From: Desulfoplanes formicivorans
GTDB taxonomy: Bacteria; Desulfobacterota; Desulfovibrionia; Desulfovibrionales; Desulfomicrobiaceae
Length of the DNA: 64,000 nt
Direction: 5' to 3'
Assembly: GCF_001748225.1 (NCBI RefSeq)
Contig: NZ_BDFE01000015.1
Location: 297,437 to 361,436 of the forward strand
Positions within the stretch are counted from its first letter, which is position 1. The number at the start of each line of letters is the position of its first letter. The notes under the pieces are model-generated. The model saw only the letters and a list, made by a program, of their open reading frames with translations. It had not been told where the DNA came from and did no database searches. Positions 8,879 through 18,576 of the stretch are shown here, one piece after another. The position numbers and the translations under genes are program-made.

Positions 8879-9487
8879 TCAGACCCTTTCCCAAAAAAGC
8901 GGCCATTGTTCAAGCAAAGATTGCAGGGCCTTGCCCCTGTGGCTGCGACTGTTCTTCATGGCCCGGTCCATCTGGGCCGAAGTCATGCTGGCCGCATCAT
9001 CCCAAAACACCGGATCATAACCAAAACCGTTATCACCCATGGGAGACGTGGTGATCCTTCCCTCCCAGGTACCTCGGCTGACCAGCATCTCTCCATTGGG
9101 CGCATAGGCCGTTATGACACACACAAAACGGGTGGTTCGTTTGCTGGTGGGAATATCTTTCAACTCATCGAGAAGTTTGCGATAATTGCGTTCATCGGTT
9201 GCATCAGGCCCTGAATATCTTGCCGAATACACGCCGGGACGGCCGTCCAGGGCATCCACTTCCAGGCCGGAATCATCAGCAACAGCCACGTGCCCGGTCA
9301 GTCGGGCAACGGTCTCGGCCTTGATGCGTGCGTTCTCCTCAAAGGTGGTTCCGGTCTCCTCGATTTCGCCGATCTGGGGAAAATCCCGCAATCCACAGAT
9401 GGTGATATCCGGCATGAGTTCCTTGAACATGGATCTGAATTCCGCAATTTTACCCTGATTGCCCGTGGCAAGTACAATGGTGCTCAT
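8879..9487 (-). CDS. rdgB: XTP/dITP diphosphatase (RdgB/Ham1 family)
   Basis: 202 aa. It starts MSTIVLATGNQGKIAEF, with the conserved TxNxxK phosphate-binding signature. The typical VADDSGLEVDALDGRPGVYSAR segment is in the middle and DNGFGYDPVF in the second half. The enzyme hydrolyses dITP, dXTP and other non-canonical purine nucleotides to monophosphates, keeping them out of DNA. The ATG at 9487 has AAGGA 8 nt upstream; a TTG one codon earlier is less likely. It ends 64 bp before the glmS start on the same strand. Confidence 0.96.
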   Translation of the reverse strand: MSTIVLATGNQGKIAEFRSMFKELMPDITICGLRDFPQIGEIEETGTTFEENARIKAETVARLTGHVAVADDSGLEVDALDGRPGVYSARYSGPDATDERNYRKLLDELKDIPTSKRTTRFVCVITAYAPNGEMLVSRGTWEGRITTSPMGDNGFGYDPVFWDDAASMTSAQMDRAMKNSRSHRGKALQSLLEQWPLFWERV

Positions 9488-9629
9488 CAACTCGTCCTTA
9501 TCTGTTTCTATGGTTATACATCATCCATGCAATATGATGAAATATCGAGTCATTCATGCATACCCGCTGCACAGGAGTACGGTTCGGGAAACAACCACGC
9601 AATGACAGCACCAGGTGTATCCAGCGCAG

Positions 9630-11078
9630 TCACTTTGCTGCATTGTTCTTTTTGAGCAGCAGGGTTACCATGGTTCCCTGTCCCTTGGTACTGGTCACCT
9701 CGATACGGCCCCCTATCTCCTCGATGACCTTCTTGGTCATGGCCAGTCCCAAACCCGAACCGTTCTTCTTGGTACTGAAAAAGGGGTTGAAAATGTCTTC
9801 CATATGTCTTGTGTCGATCCCCGTACCTGTGTCCACCACCTCGATACTCACATATGCACCCTGATCACGGGTGGTCACGCTGAGCTCTCCGCCCTTGCCC
9901 ATACTTTCAATACCGTTTTTGACCACATTGATCAGGCTCTGTTTGATGGCTTCGGCCCGTCCATGCACCGGAGGAAGATTTCTGGTCAGATGCAGCTTGA
10001 GATGAACGCCCTGCTTCTCGCACCCCATGCCCATGACCTGCATGGTCTCTTCAACAATCTTGTTCACCTCGACCATGCCGTGTTCATGGGGTGTGGGCCG
10101 GGCAAAATTGAGAATACCCCGAAGAATGGTGTCCAGCCGTTTGGATTCGTCCAAGATGATCTGTACCTTCTGAAGCGCAGCCGGTGAAAGCTCCTCCATC
10201 TTGAGCAAGGATCCGGCAAACCCGCCAATGGATACCAGGGGATTACGGATTTCATGGGCAATATATGCGGCCAGTTCTCCCAGGGCCGCCATTTTTTCGG
10301 ACTGTTGCAGCTGCTTTTCCATATGCGTCCGTCTGGAAATGTCCCGACGCATCTCCAAAAGCGACGTCACACGGGATTGGTCGTCCAAAATGGGGTACAC
10401 ATAAATCCGGAAATAGGTGAGCTTGCCCTGACGATCAATGCGCACATGCATGCCTTCGCTTTTGGTGGAAGTCCGCAAAGCCTGTTCAAAGGGATCGATA
10501 TCCTGTTCATCCCATGAGAGGGTATGCTGATCCCAGGCCATTCTTCTGGGTTTACCCAGAAAGAACGAACGCGGTTGCCCAAGGCGCTCACACACGTTTT
10601 TGTTCACATCAAGAATATTGCCATCGGTATCAACAAACAGGATGTCATCGGCCACTTCGTCCAGCAGGGTTCTCAACATGGACCTGGCCGTGGACAGATC
10701 ATTCTGGCAGGATGGGCAATATGTTTCCCTGGTCACAAAATCCCTGAGAATGGATACGGTCCTGGCATCGACCAAGGACAGCGTTGCGGGAATCCTTTTA
10801 CGAAGACGGGCAAGCAAATCAGGGTCATCCTCGAGAACCACCAGCATCTTCGTATCGGGCCGATGAGCCAGCAGGGCAGGAACATCATGACTGATGGCAA
10901 TGCCCTGATCACGGATCAAGGCGGCATCCGTATCCTGCTCGGAAACCACAACCCCTGTCAGGAAGACTTCCGGAAACAGTTCCTGCAGGGCGTGATCGTC
11001 CAAGCGCTGGATAAACTCATGTATCTGTGAAACCTTGCCCACCAGACCCATGCCAATCAGCAGACTGTTCCTTCTCAT
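9630..11078 (-). CDS. PAS-domain sensor histidine kinase with N-terminal Rossmann-like domain
   Basis: 482 aa. Residues 5-14 contain GMGLVG, a dinucleotide-binding-like loop in a domain of about 110 residues that is unusual at the front of a kinase. A CPSC pair follows near residue 130, then a PAS domain (about 150-260; ILFVDTDGNILDVNKNV) and a HisKA domain with the phospho-acceptor His in AYIAHEIRNPL. The HATPase_c domain has N (VVKNGIESM), G1 (DTGTGI) and G2 (GSGLGLAM) boxes. No transmembrane segment is seen, so it is a cytoplasmic sensor. No response regulator is adjacent (orphan kinase). The ATG at 11078 is chosen because GGGAG precedes it and GMGLVG then falls at the N-terminus. The signal is unknown. 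Confidence 0.88.
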   Translation of the reverse strand: MRRNSLLIGMGLVGKVSQIHEFIQRLDDHALQELFPEVFLTGVVVSEQDTDAALIRDQGIAISHDVPALLAHRPDTKMLVVLEDDPDLLARLRKRIPATLSLVDARTVSILRDFVTRETYCPSCQNDLSTARSMLRTLLDEVADDILFVDTDGNILDVNKNVCERLGQPRSFFLGKPRRMAWDQHTLSWDEQDIDPFEQALRTSTKSEGMHVRIDRQGKLTYFRIYVYPILDDQSRVTSLLEMRRDISRRTHMEKQLQQSEKMAALGELAAYIAHEIRNPLVSIGGFAGSLLKMEELSPAALQKVQIILDESKRLDTILRGILNFARPTPHEHGMVEVNKIVEETMQVMGMGCEKQGVHLKLHLTRNLPPVHGRAEAIKQSLINVVKNGIESMGKGGELSVTTRDQGAYVSIEVVDTGTGIDTRHMEDIFNPFFSTKKNGSGLGLAMTKKVIEEIGGRIEVTSTKGQGTMVTLLLKKNNAAK

Positions 11079-11209
11079 TCTTGCTCCCTGCGCACCCCGG
11101 CGCTCCCTGTGGTAGTGACAAAGCCCGACAAACATGGCTCCAGCAATATCCCGCGAAGTTGCGCGTGGCAATGGCTAATGGCTGCAATCTGTCCTGTTCC
11201 CTCAGCAGT

Positions 11210-12481
11210 TCACGGTGCTTCATGGAATCCACCCGCCCGGGCAAGCCTCCGGATTGCCCTGATCCGTTCAACCACCGGAGGATGGGAATACCGCAACGCC
11301 ACATACCAGGGGTGTGGGGTGAGATTGGACAGATTATCTGCAGCAAGTTTTTTCAGGGCCGTTACCAAATCTTCAGGATCATCAATATGAAGGGCCGCGA
11401 ATCTGTCCGCCTCCCATTCATGTTTCCGGGAAAAAAAATTGCTTACCGGTCCAAGGACCAGAGACAGGGGGGTATACAACAGGGCGAAAATGACCAATCC
11501 CGTGTGCACCGAAGGAACTTCAACACCAAAGGCCGCGGACAATTCCCTTGCGCCCATGACCTGGGCCATGAGCCAGAACACGACTCCTGTCTTGGCAATG
11601 CCCATGATCAATCCCTTGATGATATGTTTGCACTTATAATGCCCGACCTCATGGGCCAAAATGGCCACCAGCTCCCTGACAGTGCGTCTTTCAATAAGGG
11701 TATCAAACAGGGCTATCTGTTTTCTGGATCCAAATCCGGTGAAAAAGGCATTGGACTTGGAGGACCGTCTGGATCCGTCCATGACAACAATACCGGCAAG
11801 CCTGAATCCGACCCGTTCGGCAAATTGCGTGACCGCATCCCTGAGCTCTCCCTCCTTAAGCGGGGTAAAATCATTGAAAAGAGGTAAAATGAATCGGGGA
11901 GCGCCATAATGTATGGTAATCATGAACAGGGTAGTACATCCCCAACACCAGATCCAGGCCTGATGGTCCGTGCGCATGAACAACCAGAGCACGACTCCCA
12001 GCAAGACACCTCCCAAAACCATGGTCAATGCATAGCCCTTGAGTCGATCCGACCAGAAGGTGCGCATGGTCGTGGTGTTGAATCCGAACCGTTCCTCCAG
12101 CGAAAAGGTCAGGTAGAGGTCAAACGGAATGGACAGCAGATCCGATGCCAGACCGAGAATACCAAAATACACCAGTCCGACCACAAGGGGGGAAAAACCC
12201 AGGGATCGCACCCAACCATCCAGCAAGCCAATGCCTCCAAGGGAGATGAACATGACCACAAGCAGGTACTCAAAGGTTCCCTTGACCATGGAAAATCGGG
12301 ATCGGACACGTGTGTAGTCCTGGGATCGGGCGTAGGCCTTGGCATCAAGGACATCCGTGAATGCATCGGGAATGGCCGAAGAAAGACAGGACAGATTCCT
12401 GTTTTCCAGAACGAGATCAAGAACCCAGGCAAGGGTCAGAAAGATGAGCACCAACAACAAAAAGGGATTCATGACAATCAT
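11210..12481 (-). CDS. M48-family zinc metalloprotease, Ste24/CAAX-prenyl-protease type
   Basis: 423 aa integral membrane protease. The zinc-binding HEVGH lies in VAILAHEVGHYKCKH at about residue 280, and the third-ligand Glu is probably in KHEWEADRFA further on. Hydrophobic segments at about residues 5-20, 65-120 and 145-200, plus two between the zinc site and the C-terminus, fit the Ste24 multi-span architecture. In bacteria these proteases handle membrane-protein quality control, and prenylated substrates are not expected. The start is ATG at 12481; an alternative ATG three codons later (MNPFLLL) is equally plausible because neither has a good ribosome-binding site. Confidence 0.9.
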   Translation of the reverse strand: MIVMNPFLLLVLIFLTLAWVLDLVLENRNLSCLSSAIPDAFTDVLDAKAYARSQDYTRVRSRFSMVKGTFEYLLVVMFISLGGIGLLDGWVRSLGFSPLVVGLVYFGILGLASDLLSIPFDLYLTFSLEERFGFNTTTMRTFWSDRLKGYALTMVLGGVLLGVVLWLFMRTDHQAWIWCWGCTTLFMITIHYGAPRFILPLFNDFTPLKEGELRDAVTQFAERVGFRLAGIVVMDGSRRSSKSNAFFTGFGSRKQIALFDTLIERRTVRELVAILAHEVGHYKCKHIIKGLIMGIAKTGVVFWLMAQVMGARELSAAFGVEVPSVHTGLVIFALLYTPLSLVLGPVSNFFSRKHEWEADRFAALHIDDPEDLVTALKKLAADNLSNLTPHPWYVALRYSHPPVVERIRAIRRLARAGGFHEAP

Positions 12482-12678
12482 GCTTACAGGTTGAAAATGA
12501 AAAAGCCCAATCGCACCCGCAATGCGGGATCAAAAGCCCCTGCCTCTCAACTGGCGTATCGGACCGTTGCACATCTGGCCGGGAAACAGTTTGCAAACAG
12601 AATCAGCGCGACTGTCTTTGAAGACCGCCGCGCTGACAGTTGACGCCATGACCCAACCGGCAAGACGCTGGCAAGACG

Positions 12679-13797
12679 CTAGAAAAGGTCACCGGCAAGG
12701 CGGCAGGCCTTCTGCATGGCAAAGGCCTCGGCAACCGGTTCACAGGTCAGGGTACCCTTGTAAATATTCAGTCCACGCATCAGGGCTCTGCTCTCGGTGC
12801 AGGCCTTTTCAACTCCCTTGTTGGCCAGTTGCAAGCCGTATCTGATGGTGGCGTTGTTCAAGGCAAAGGTGGACGTCCGGGCGTAAGCACCAGGCATGTT
12901 GCTCACACAATAGTGGACAATGCCCTCTTCTTCGAAAACAGGATCATCATGAGTGGTTGGAACGGATGTTTCCGTGCATCCCCCCTGATCAATGGCCACA
13001 TCGACAATAACAGCGCCCGGACGCATGGAACGAAGCAGGGAACGGGTTACCAGTCTGGGAGCCTTGGCCCCGGGAATGAGCACCGCACCAATGACCAGAT
13101 CGGCCCGTTCAAGGGTCCGCTTGAGGTTGATGTGATCACTGTACACCGGAAATACATTGGCCGGCATGATGTTTCCCAGATGTTCCAACGTGGCATGATT
13201 GATATCCAATATGGTCACCCGTGCGCCCAGACCGGCGGCCACACGGGCTGCATTGGCCCCCACGGTACCTCCGCCAATGACAACAACATTGGCGGGAAGA
13301 ACCCCGGGAACCCCTGTGGGTAGAACTCCTCTTCCTCCCTTGGGACGCCCCAGATAAAAGGCCCCCATGAGAGGTGCCATACGGCCAGCCACTTCGCTCA
13401 TAGGTTTGAGCAGGGGAAGCAGACCATTGTCTTCCTGAACGGTTTCATACGCCAGGGCCGTGATCTTACTGTCCATGCACGCCCTGGTCAGCTTGTGGCT
13501 GGCTGCAAAATGAAAATATGTGTAAACGAGCTGGCCTGGACGCATGAGGGGATATTCAGCAGGCAGGGGTTCCTTGACCTTGACGATCATGTCGGACTGT
13601 TCCCAGACATCGGCTGCCGTGGGTACAATGGTTGCTCCGGCCTGAATATACTCCTCATCGGCAATGTCCGAGCCTTGTCCCGCCCCTTTCTGGATGAAAA
13701 CCGCATGGCCATTGTCCACATAGGTATGGACCGATGCCGGGGTGAGACCGACCCGATATTCATGATTCTTTATTTCCGATGGGCAACCAATGTTCAC
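12679..13797 (-). CDS. ald: Alanine dehydrogenase
   Basis: 372 aa from a GTG start. The codon sits 5 nt after a GGAGG in the minus-strand leader and gives the conserved N-terminus [19 protein letters not shown]; longer ATG frames add unrelated residues. It has [10 protein letters not shown], the NAD-binding [21 protein letters not shown] near residue 170, and [13 protein letters not shown] in the catalytic domain. It catalyses reversible NAD-dependent deamination of alanine to pyruvate. It is used for alanine catabolism in Desulfovibrio relatives and, in reverse, for ammonia assimilation. The upstream neighbour on the same strand is the TIM-barrel protein, 58 bp away. Confidence 0.95.
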   Translation of the reverse strand: MNIGCPSEIKNHEYRVGLTPASVHTYVDNGHAVFIQKGAGQGSDIADEEYIQAGATIVPTAADVWEQSDMIVKVKEPLPAEYPLMRPGQLVYTYFHFAASHKLTRACMDSKITALAYETVQEDNGLLPLLKPMSEVAGRMAPLMGAFYLGRPKGGRGVLPTGVPGVLPANVVVIGGGTVGANAARVAAGLGARVTILDINHATLEHLGNIMPANVFPVYSDHINLKRTLERADLVIGAVLIPGAKAPRLVTRSLLRSMRPGAVIVDVAIDQGGCTETSVPTTHDDPVFEEEGIVHYCVSNMPGAYARTSTFALNNATIRYGLQLANKGVEKACTESRALMRGLNIYKGTLTCEPVAEAFAMQKACRLAGDLF

Positions 13798-13855
13798 AAC
13801 AACCTCCGAGAGGTAAAAAATCCAATGATAGGCAACACATCTCAAGAATGGATGT

Positions 13856-14707
13856 TCAGAAAGAATCGTCAAAGGGAATGGACAGGATATCCTCGAGATA
13901 GGTTTTGCTCACTCCAAGCCGGGCAAACCACGCAAAATGCTCAAGCATGAAAACCAAACTGTCCTGGAGATCCTTGGCAGAATGGGGTTCAAGAGTAATG
14001 GTAGGCACAAGCTCCATGAGCTCCAGGGTGGCAAAGACCTCGTTCCAGGGCACGGATCCGTTGCCAAGCCCCAGATGAAGATCCCTTAATCCGCTATTGT
14101 CATGCAAATGCACATGGCCAAGAAAGGAGCCGAGTTTTTGAAGCCACAGTCCGAAATTTTTGCTGTTGGCCCCGCGTGCAAACGAGTACCAATGCCCAAC
14201 ATCCAAGCAAAAACCACATGTTTCGGCATGAATTTCCGAAAGAAAATCATGCATGACACCTGGTTCCCGGCAATACACGTTTTCAAAGAAGACCTGGGGA
14301 TGATCCTGCCAGGCATGCAGGATGGATCGCCATGATTCCAGAGCCCAAGATGACCATTCGGAAAAACAATCGGCATAATGTTCCTGATAGCCTGTATGCG
14401 CAATCAGATGAACCGGATTGTACAAACGGGCTATTTGAAGGGAGTCCTGCAGCCGTTTGCACGATGCCTTGCGTATGGCAGCATCAGGGCTGCCCGGATG
14501 GAGATCCATAAAGGGAAGATGCACAGCGCAGTCAATGCCGGCCTTTTGGAATTCGCCTGACAAAAACTGATGGTAGCCAACATCAAGGCTATCCAAGGTT
14601 TTGGCATCCAGGCCTATTTCAATATTGATCTTCCGATGTACACAGATATCAAACACATTTTTGTTATGGGCCAAGAGTCGGATGGGAAAGGCTACAAAAA
14701 AAGACAT
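13856..14707 (-). CDS. Sugar-phosphate isomerase/epimerase-like TIM-barrel protein (AP endonuclease 2 superfamily)
   Basis: 283 aa, beginning MSFFVAFPIRLL. Metal-site motifs of the xylose-isomerase-like/endonuclease IV barrel are visible in order: HLPFMDLHPGS, HLIAHTGY, FENVY (Glu ligand), FCLDVGHW (Asp/His) and HVHLHDNSG, then TITLEPH (Glu). This favours a divalent-metal isomerase, epimerase or phosphodiesterase. The substrate cannot be inferred. It lies between ald and the cell-wall peptidase operon and could be in one transcript with ald. The start at 14707 was chosen over an ATG 20 codons upstream because conserved sequence begins here. Confidence 0.8.
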   Translation of the reverse strand: MSFFVAFPIRLLAHNKNVFDICVHRKINIEIGLDAKTLDSLDVGYHQFLSGEFQKAGIDCAVHLPFMDLHPGSPDAAIRKASCKRLQDSLQIARLYNPVHLIAHTGYQEHYADCFSEWSSWALESWRSILHAWQDHPQVFFENVYCREPGVMHDFLSEIHAETCGFCLDVGHWYSFARGANSKNFGLWLQKLGSFLGHVHLHDNSGLRDLHLGLGNGSVPWNEVFATLELMELVPTITLEPHSAKDLQDSLVFMLEHFAWFARLGVSKTYLEDILSIPFDDSF

Positions 14708-14809
14708 TTTTTTCCAACCTCGTTGTTTGGGTGAACAGGAAGGATCATGCCATTCTCCATGCGCCATTTTCCTGATTCAACCCCCATCAGGCATGGATGG
14801 GTAAGGCTA

Positions 14810-16570
14810 CTATGGCAAAACAGCTGTCGCTTCAGCAGCCAGGGTGTCAGCCACATGAATCCGTATGTCATGAAGATGTTTGAAATCCCTTGCTGTGTAC
14901 ATACGAAGAACATGTGATTCACCCGGCTGCCAGGTCATGAACTCATTGAACGACACGGGCCAGTCATCCACAAGAATCATGGCGTCTGAAACATCCCGCG
15001 GTGTCCAGATATCGCTGATCCGATATGATCCCGGCGGCATGACAATGGATGTATCAGCCAATGAAATAACGGTTTTTTCGGATACTGCATTCACTAGTTC
15101 AATAGCTTTGACAACGCAAGGATGAACTCTGAAATGTAAGACATTTCGAGGTGATCCAGGCGTTTCTCGGACAACCCGGAAGAGCCAGCATCCATCGGCT
15201 TCCTCGCGTAGATATTTCCCCAGAAAATTGGATTTTCTGATCAGCACGGGATTTTCTACGTCCTGACCACTATTCCCATGTTTTTCAGATACAAATCCCT
15301 TGACGTTCAGAATTTCATTTTTCCTGCCATTCCAGATTCCTTCCATGATAAGCTGATCTCCTTCAAAAACATCAACAATGGTTCCGGAAGGTCTGCAATG
15401 TATGTTGTTATTGAGTGAATAAATAAAAATGGGATGAACGGCTGCCTGGTTCTTGGACCACGTTCCCTTCCACTGAATGGGAATTTTTCTGACAATTTTC
15501 CCATCCACGGCAAACAGTAAATATTGAAAGGGATCAAGCGGGAGGAATTCCATGCCAAGAATATTGTAATCCCGTCTTCTTGATGTATAAACAGCATACT
15601 CCCTGGATCCATCATACTTTTCTGATCCAAACAGGGAAACGGAAAGAGGTGTATAGGCATGCAGAGTTATGTGACCATTACCAACAGGTTGTCCATTGAT
15701 ACGCACATTATGCAGGGGATCATGCCATGTTGCAATCTCGTCAGGTCCTATATCCGGGATGGTGCAGGATACACCGAATTCATCCAAAAACGCCTTGACC
15801 ACCTCGATCTGCCGTCGAACCTTCCAGTCAAGGTCAAGAATGTTCTTGCTCACCTCAACAGCCACTGCCGGAATGTGCAATTGCTTGACCGCATAAAAAC
15901 TCAGTGACTTTTGCTGCTCGGGGTAGCTGGTACGCGGAGAGAACGTCTGGGTATTGAACAGTCTGAATGCCCATTTGCTGGGAACAAGGTTTCTGTTGAC
16001 CCGTTCCAGAACCTTGTGGGCCATGTCAGCCAGATAGAGCTGGTCCTTGAAAACAGCCGTATCAATAATGACCGACTGTCCGAAACGATGGGGACCGCGC
16101 AAACGGTCAATGGGGGTGGGATGATAAAAGCCGCTTCCTTCGTGCAGATGAATGAAGCCATCACACTTGCCGATGAGAAATTTGATAACCCGAGCCAGGC
16201 GGTCTTCGAAATACCTATCATAATCGCGATCAAAACGGCGATTGAGATCAACATTGCATTGGCGTTGGTGCATGTTGATGGAAGGAACATCAGCCCTGGG
16301 AACGACAATGAGATTGCCGGCGTGCACCTTGGTTCGACTCAGGATCTGCCCGGCAATAAATCCTGCATCCTCATCACCCTGGATGCCCCCTTGAATCATA
16401 ATTGTTGGTCCGGGCTTGTCTCCTTGTATAAAATGAACCCGGAGAGGATATTGGGTATCCTTGAAAAAAACAAATTGCCTATGCCCTGATTCACCTTCAT
16501 GAGACATTGCAGGAACAGAGCACAGCAAAATCAAACTACAAAAGAATATTTGACAACAAATATGTTTCAC
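14810..16570 (-). CDS. Secreted M99-type (Csd4/Pgp1-like) peptidoglycan D,L-carboxypeptidase
   Basis: About 586 aa. It has an N-terminal signal peptide (IFFCSLILLCSVPAMS, cleavage around residue 22) and a carboxypeptidase domain with GGIQGDEDAGF near residue 64 and FIHLHEGSG near residue 143. The Gln-x-x-Glu plus distant His matches the unusual zinc set described for Helicobacter Csd4 (Gln, Glu, His), not the HxxE of ordinary M14 enzymes. The C-terminal half (about 300-586) is beta-rich accessory sequence. The expected reaction is trimming of uncrosslinked tripeptides to dipeptides in the periplasm, which tunes cell curvature. The start is GTG at 16570; ATG at 16627 would put 19 more residues before the signal. 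It overlaps the upstream gene. Confidence 0.78.
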   Translation of the reverse strand: MKHICCQIFFCSLILLCSVPAMSHEGESGHRQFVFFKDTQYPLRVHFIQGDKPGPTIMIQGGIQGDEDAGFIAGQILSRTKVHAGNLIVVPRADVPSINMHQRQCNVDLNRRFDRDYDRYFEDRLARVIKFLIGKCDGFIHLHEGSGFYHPTPIDRLRGPHRFGQSVIIDTAVFKDQLYLADMAHKVLERVNRNLVPSKWAFRLFNTQTFSPRTSYPEQQKSLSFYAVKQLHIPAVAVEVSKNILDLDWKVRRQIEVVKAFLDEFGVSCTIPDIGPDEIATWHDPLHNVRINGQPVGNGHITLHAYTPLSVSLFGSEKYDGSREYAVYTSRRRDYNILGMEFLPLDPFQYLLFAVDGKIVRKIPIQWKGTWSKNQAAVHPIFIYSLNNNIHCRPSGTIVDVFEGDQLIMEGIWNGRKNEILNVKGFVSEKHGNSGQDVENPVLIRKSNFLGKYLREEADGCWLFRVVRETPGSPRNVLHFRVHPCVVKAIELVNAVSEKTVISLADTSIVMPPGSYRISDIWTPRDVSDAMILVDDWPVSFNEFMTWQPGESHVLRMYTARDFKHLHDIRIHVADTLAAEATAVLP

Positions 16571-17243
16571 GAAACACCGTTTTACCTGGTGATTGATTAA
16601 TTGTAATGCGAATACCAAAAATATCATTCTTCACAAGTTGTTTTGGAATAGGAATACGTACATTGTATTGTTTCATCCTTCTAAGCTCAAAAAACATATC
16701 ACTTCGTGTTTCTACGTCAACAACATCGCCAGAAGATGAAACAATATGAATTACAACATTTCCATTAACAACTCCATTATCTTCAAAATTACGTTTATTA
16801 ATATCAAAAGATAAATTTATAAATTTTTTTATAAATTTTGCCTGAACATTACTAGCAATCAAAACATTTTTATCTATAGATCCAAAAATATCATTAAGAT
16901 TAATATACGACTTGTCTGTATTATTATTCTTTATCTCTATAATTTTCGTATCAAGAGCAGCACTACCATTAACATCATATTGCTGCATCTTTTCAATATT
17001 ACGAAGACGTTTCAACTCCATATTATTATCAAGCAAGGTATTTTGCATATTTTGCAGATCAATATCGAGTTGTTTATTTTCATTCCAAAAATAAAAAACA
17101 CCATACCCGCCGAGAACTGCACACAATCCAACGAGTATGGTTCCATATATTAAGGCCTTGACACACCAAGGATGCATCCTCACGCGGTATACATCCTTGT
17201 CGTCACGCATAACGAGAATACTTATTAAATTTTTGTCATTCAT
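16536..17243 (-). CDS. Unknown bitopic membrane protein of the cell-wall peptidase operon
   Basis: 235 aa. A short cytoplasmic part (about residues 1-29) ends in RMHPWCVKAL, then a single membrane span at about 30-52. A coiled-coil-like stretch (about 55-90, QLDIDLQNMQNTLLDNNMEL) leads to a periplasmic domain of about 110 residues. The ATG overlaps the upstream L,D-peptidase stop as ATGA, and the 3' end overlaps the carboxypeptidase gene, so it is translationally coupled to both. Codon use is strikingly AT-rich (many AAT, ATA, AAA) compared with its neighbours. I do not recognise the family. The topology suits a scaffold or regulator holding the two peptidases together; that is inference. Confidence 0.8.
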   Translation of the reverse strand: MNDKNLISILVMRDDKDVYRVRMHPWCVKALIYGTILVGLCAVLGGYGVFYFWNENKQLDIDLQNMQNTLLDNNMELKRLRNIEKMQQYDVNGSAALDTKIIEIKNNNTDKSYINLNDIFGSIDKNVLIASNVQAKFIKKFINLSFDINKRNFEDNGVVNGNVVIHIVSSSGDVVDVETRSDMFFELRRMKQYNVRIPIPKQLVKNDIFGIRITINQSPGKTVFRETYLLSNILL

Positions 17244-18520
17244 GGATCCAGTCTCTTCCATGTTTCAGAAATGATACGCCAATGATTTTCGTCTATTCGC
17301 TTCAGGACAAGCGTTTTGATCCCCTTGTCGGCATAGCCATTTTCAGCTTGGTAATATTGGGTAAATCGAACACGAGCACCATCGTTTTGCAGACGCACAA
17401 CCGGATTTTCCATGAGAATCCTGGTCGGCTTTTTTCCCTGCTTGATGAGATTGTTCTTGTGTTCAGCAATCGACCGTTTCCCGTGGATACCGCCTTGTAC
17501 GGCATTATGGGTATAACAGGTCATATACTCTTCAATATTGCCTTGTTCCCATGATCTTTTCCAATACTCAACCCACTCAACAATCTGGGTGGTTATCTTG
17601 TTCACATATACATTTTCCAACCCAGTAGGAGTGCTGAACCATTCACTCCCGATAATTTTCCATCCTCCCGCATCATCAGCCTTCCAATACAACCGCTTGA
17701 TGCCTTCTGATGTAAAGCCCGGAGCCTTATACAACTGTTTGAAATACGTTACACAATATTCTTGACCTTCAATACATTTTATGTCGTCGATCACGACATC
17801 AATCCACGCATATCTTTGAAACAATCCCTGCTTATGTTCAAAAAAGCTCTTGGAAAAAAAATGGGGATCATAAAACGAAAAAAAACGAGATGCTTTGTTA
17901 TCCCATGCCTGGGCCCAGGTGGTGGTGGCCTGTATCAATTGTTCACTGATGCTCTCGTGTGCCGGCACATCATTGTTCAGGGATATGGTATGACCGATAA
18001 TGACCGGTGTTGTATTGATCTGAACTTCCGACTGGAAGGTTTTGATGTCATGGTTGTTAAGGGCAACACACCCTCTTGTCTCGTGAGGCTTGATGGGTTT
18101 GCCCCGACCATGCAGCCATATGCCGTGCCCGGTCTTTCCCTTGGCCTGATCAACAGGATTGGGGAAATTGAGCACAAAGGCGAGATCCCCATACAGGCCG
18201 AAATTGAGTCCCTGCTCCTTTTTCCCCTGGATGAAATAGATTCCTTCGGGGGTTTTCATGTCTCCCTCGCGAAACTTGTCACCATTGACCTTACCTGTTG
18301 CGCAAGGGATTTTTTTCACCAAATCGAGCTGTTGGGAAACATTGTTTTTCCGAAAATACAACAAAACCTGCTTACTTTTATCAATGGCAAACAGGGAATC
18401 AGGACCATGGGAACTCATGGGCCAACTCAGGGCCCAGGTTGGATGCGCGTTGCCAAACACGACCAACATACACATCCCGACAATAAAGAACATGCTTGTA
18501 TGACAACGTGTTTCAATCAT
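17240..18520 (-). CDS. YkuD-domain L,D-peptidase with C-terminal NTF2-like domain (Csd6/Pgp2-like)
   Basis: 426 aa with a signal peptide (FFIVGMCMLVVFGNAHPTWA). The L,D-transpeptidase domain spans about residues 40-190. It has GDMKTPEGIYFI, the His of HGIWLHG and the nucleophile Cys in ETRGCVALNNHDI. After it come two segments resembling NTF2/SnoaL-like repeats (WAQAWDNKASRFFSFYDP; WVEYWKRSWEQGNIEEYMTCY). The same two-part architecture is known from Helicobacter Csd6 and Campylobacter Pgp2, which cut tetrapeptides to tripeptides. It is the first gene of the three-gene operon, with GAGGAA about 10 nt before the ATG. A plain L,D-transpeptidase role remains possible. Confidence 0.85.
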   Translation of the reverse strand: MIETRCHTSMFFIVGMCMLVVFGNAHPTWALSWPMSSHGPDSLFAIDKSKQVLLYFRKNNVSQQLDLVKKIPCATGKVNGDKFREGDMKTPEGIYFIQGKKEQGLNFGLYGDLAFVLNFPNPVDQAKGKTGHGIWLHGRGKPIKPHETRGCVALNNHDIKTFQSEVQINTTPVIIGHTISLNNDVPAHESISEQLIQATTTWAQAWDNKASRFFSFYDPHFFSKSFFEHKQGLFQRYAWIDVVIDDIKCIEGQEYCVTYFKQLYKAPGFTSEGIKRLYWKADDAGGWKIIGSEWFSTPTGLENVYVNKITTQIVEWVEYWKRSWEQGNIEEYMTCYTHNAVQGGIHGKRSIAEHKNNLIKQGKKPTRILMENPVVRLQNDGARVRFTQYYQAENGYADKGIKTLVLKRIDENHWRIISETWKRLDP

Positions 18521-18576
18521 GACTGCAGTATTCCTCGTATATACAATGCGCCAAAAAGGGTTGTGGAGTCATGGCG

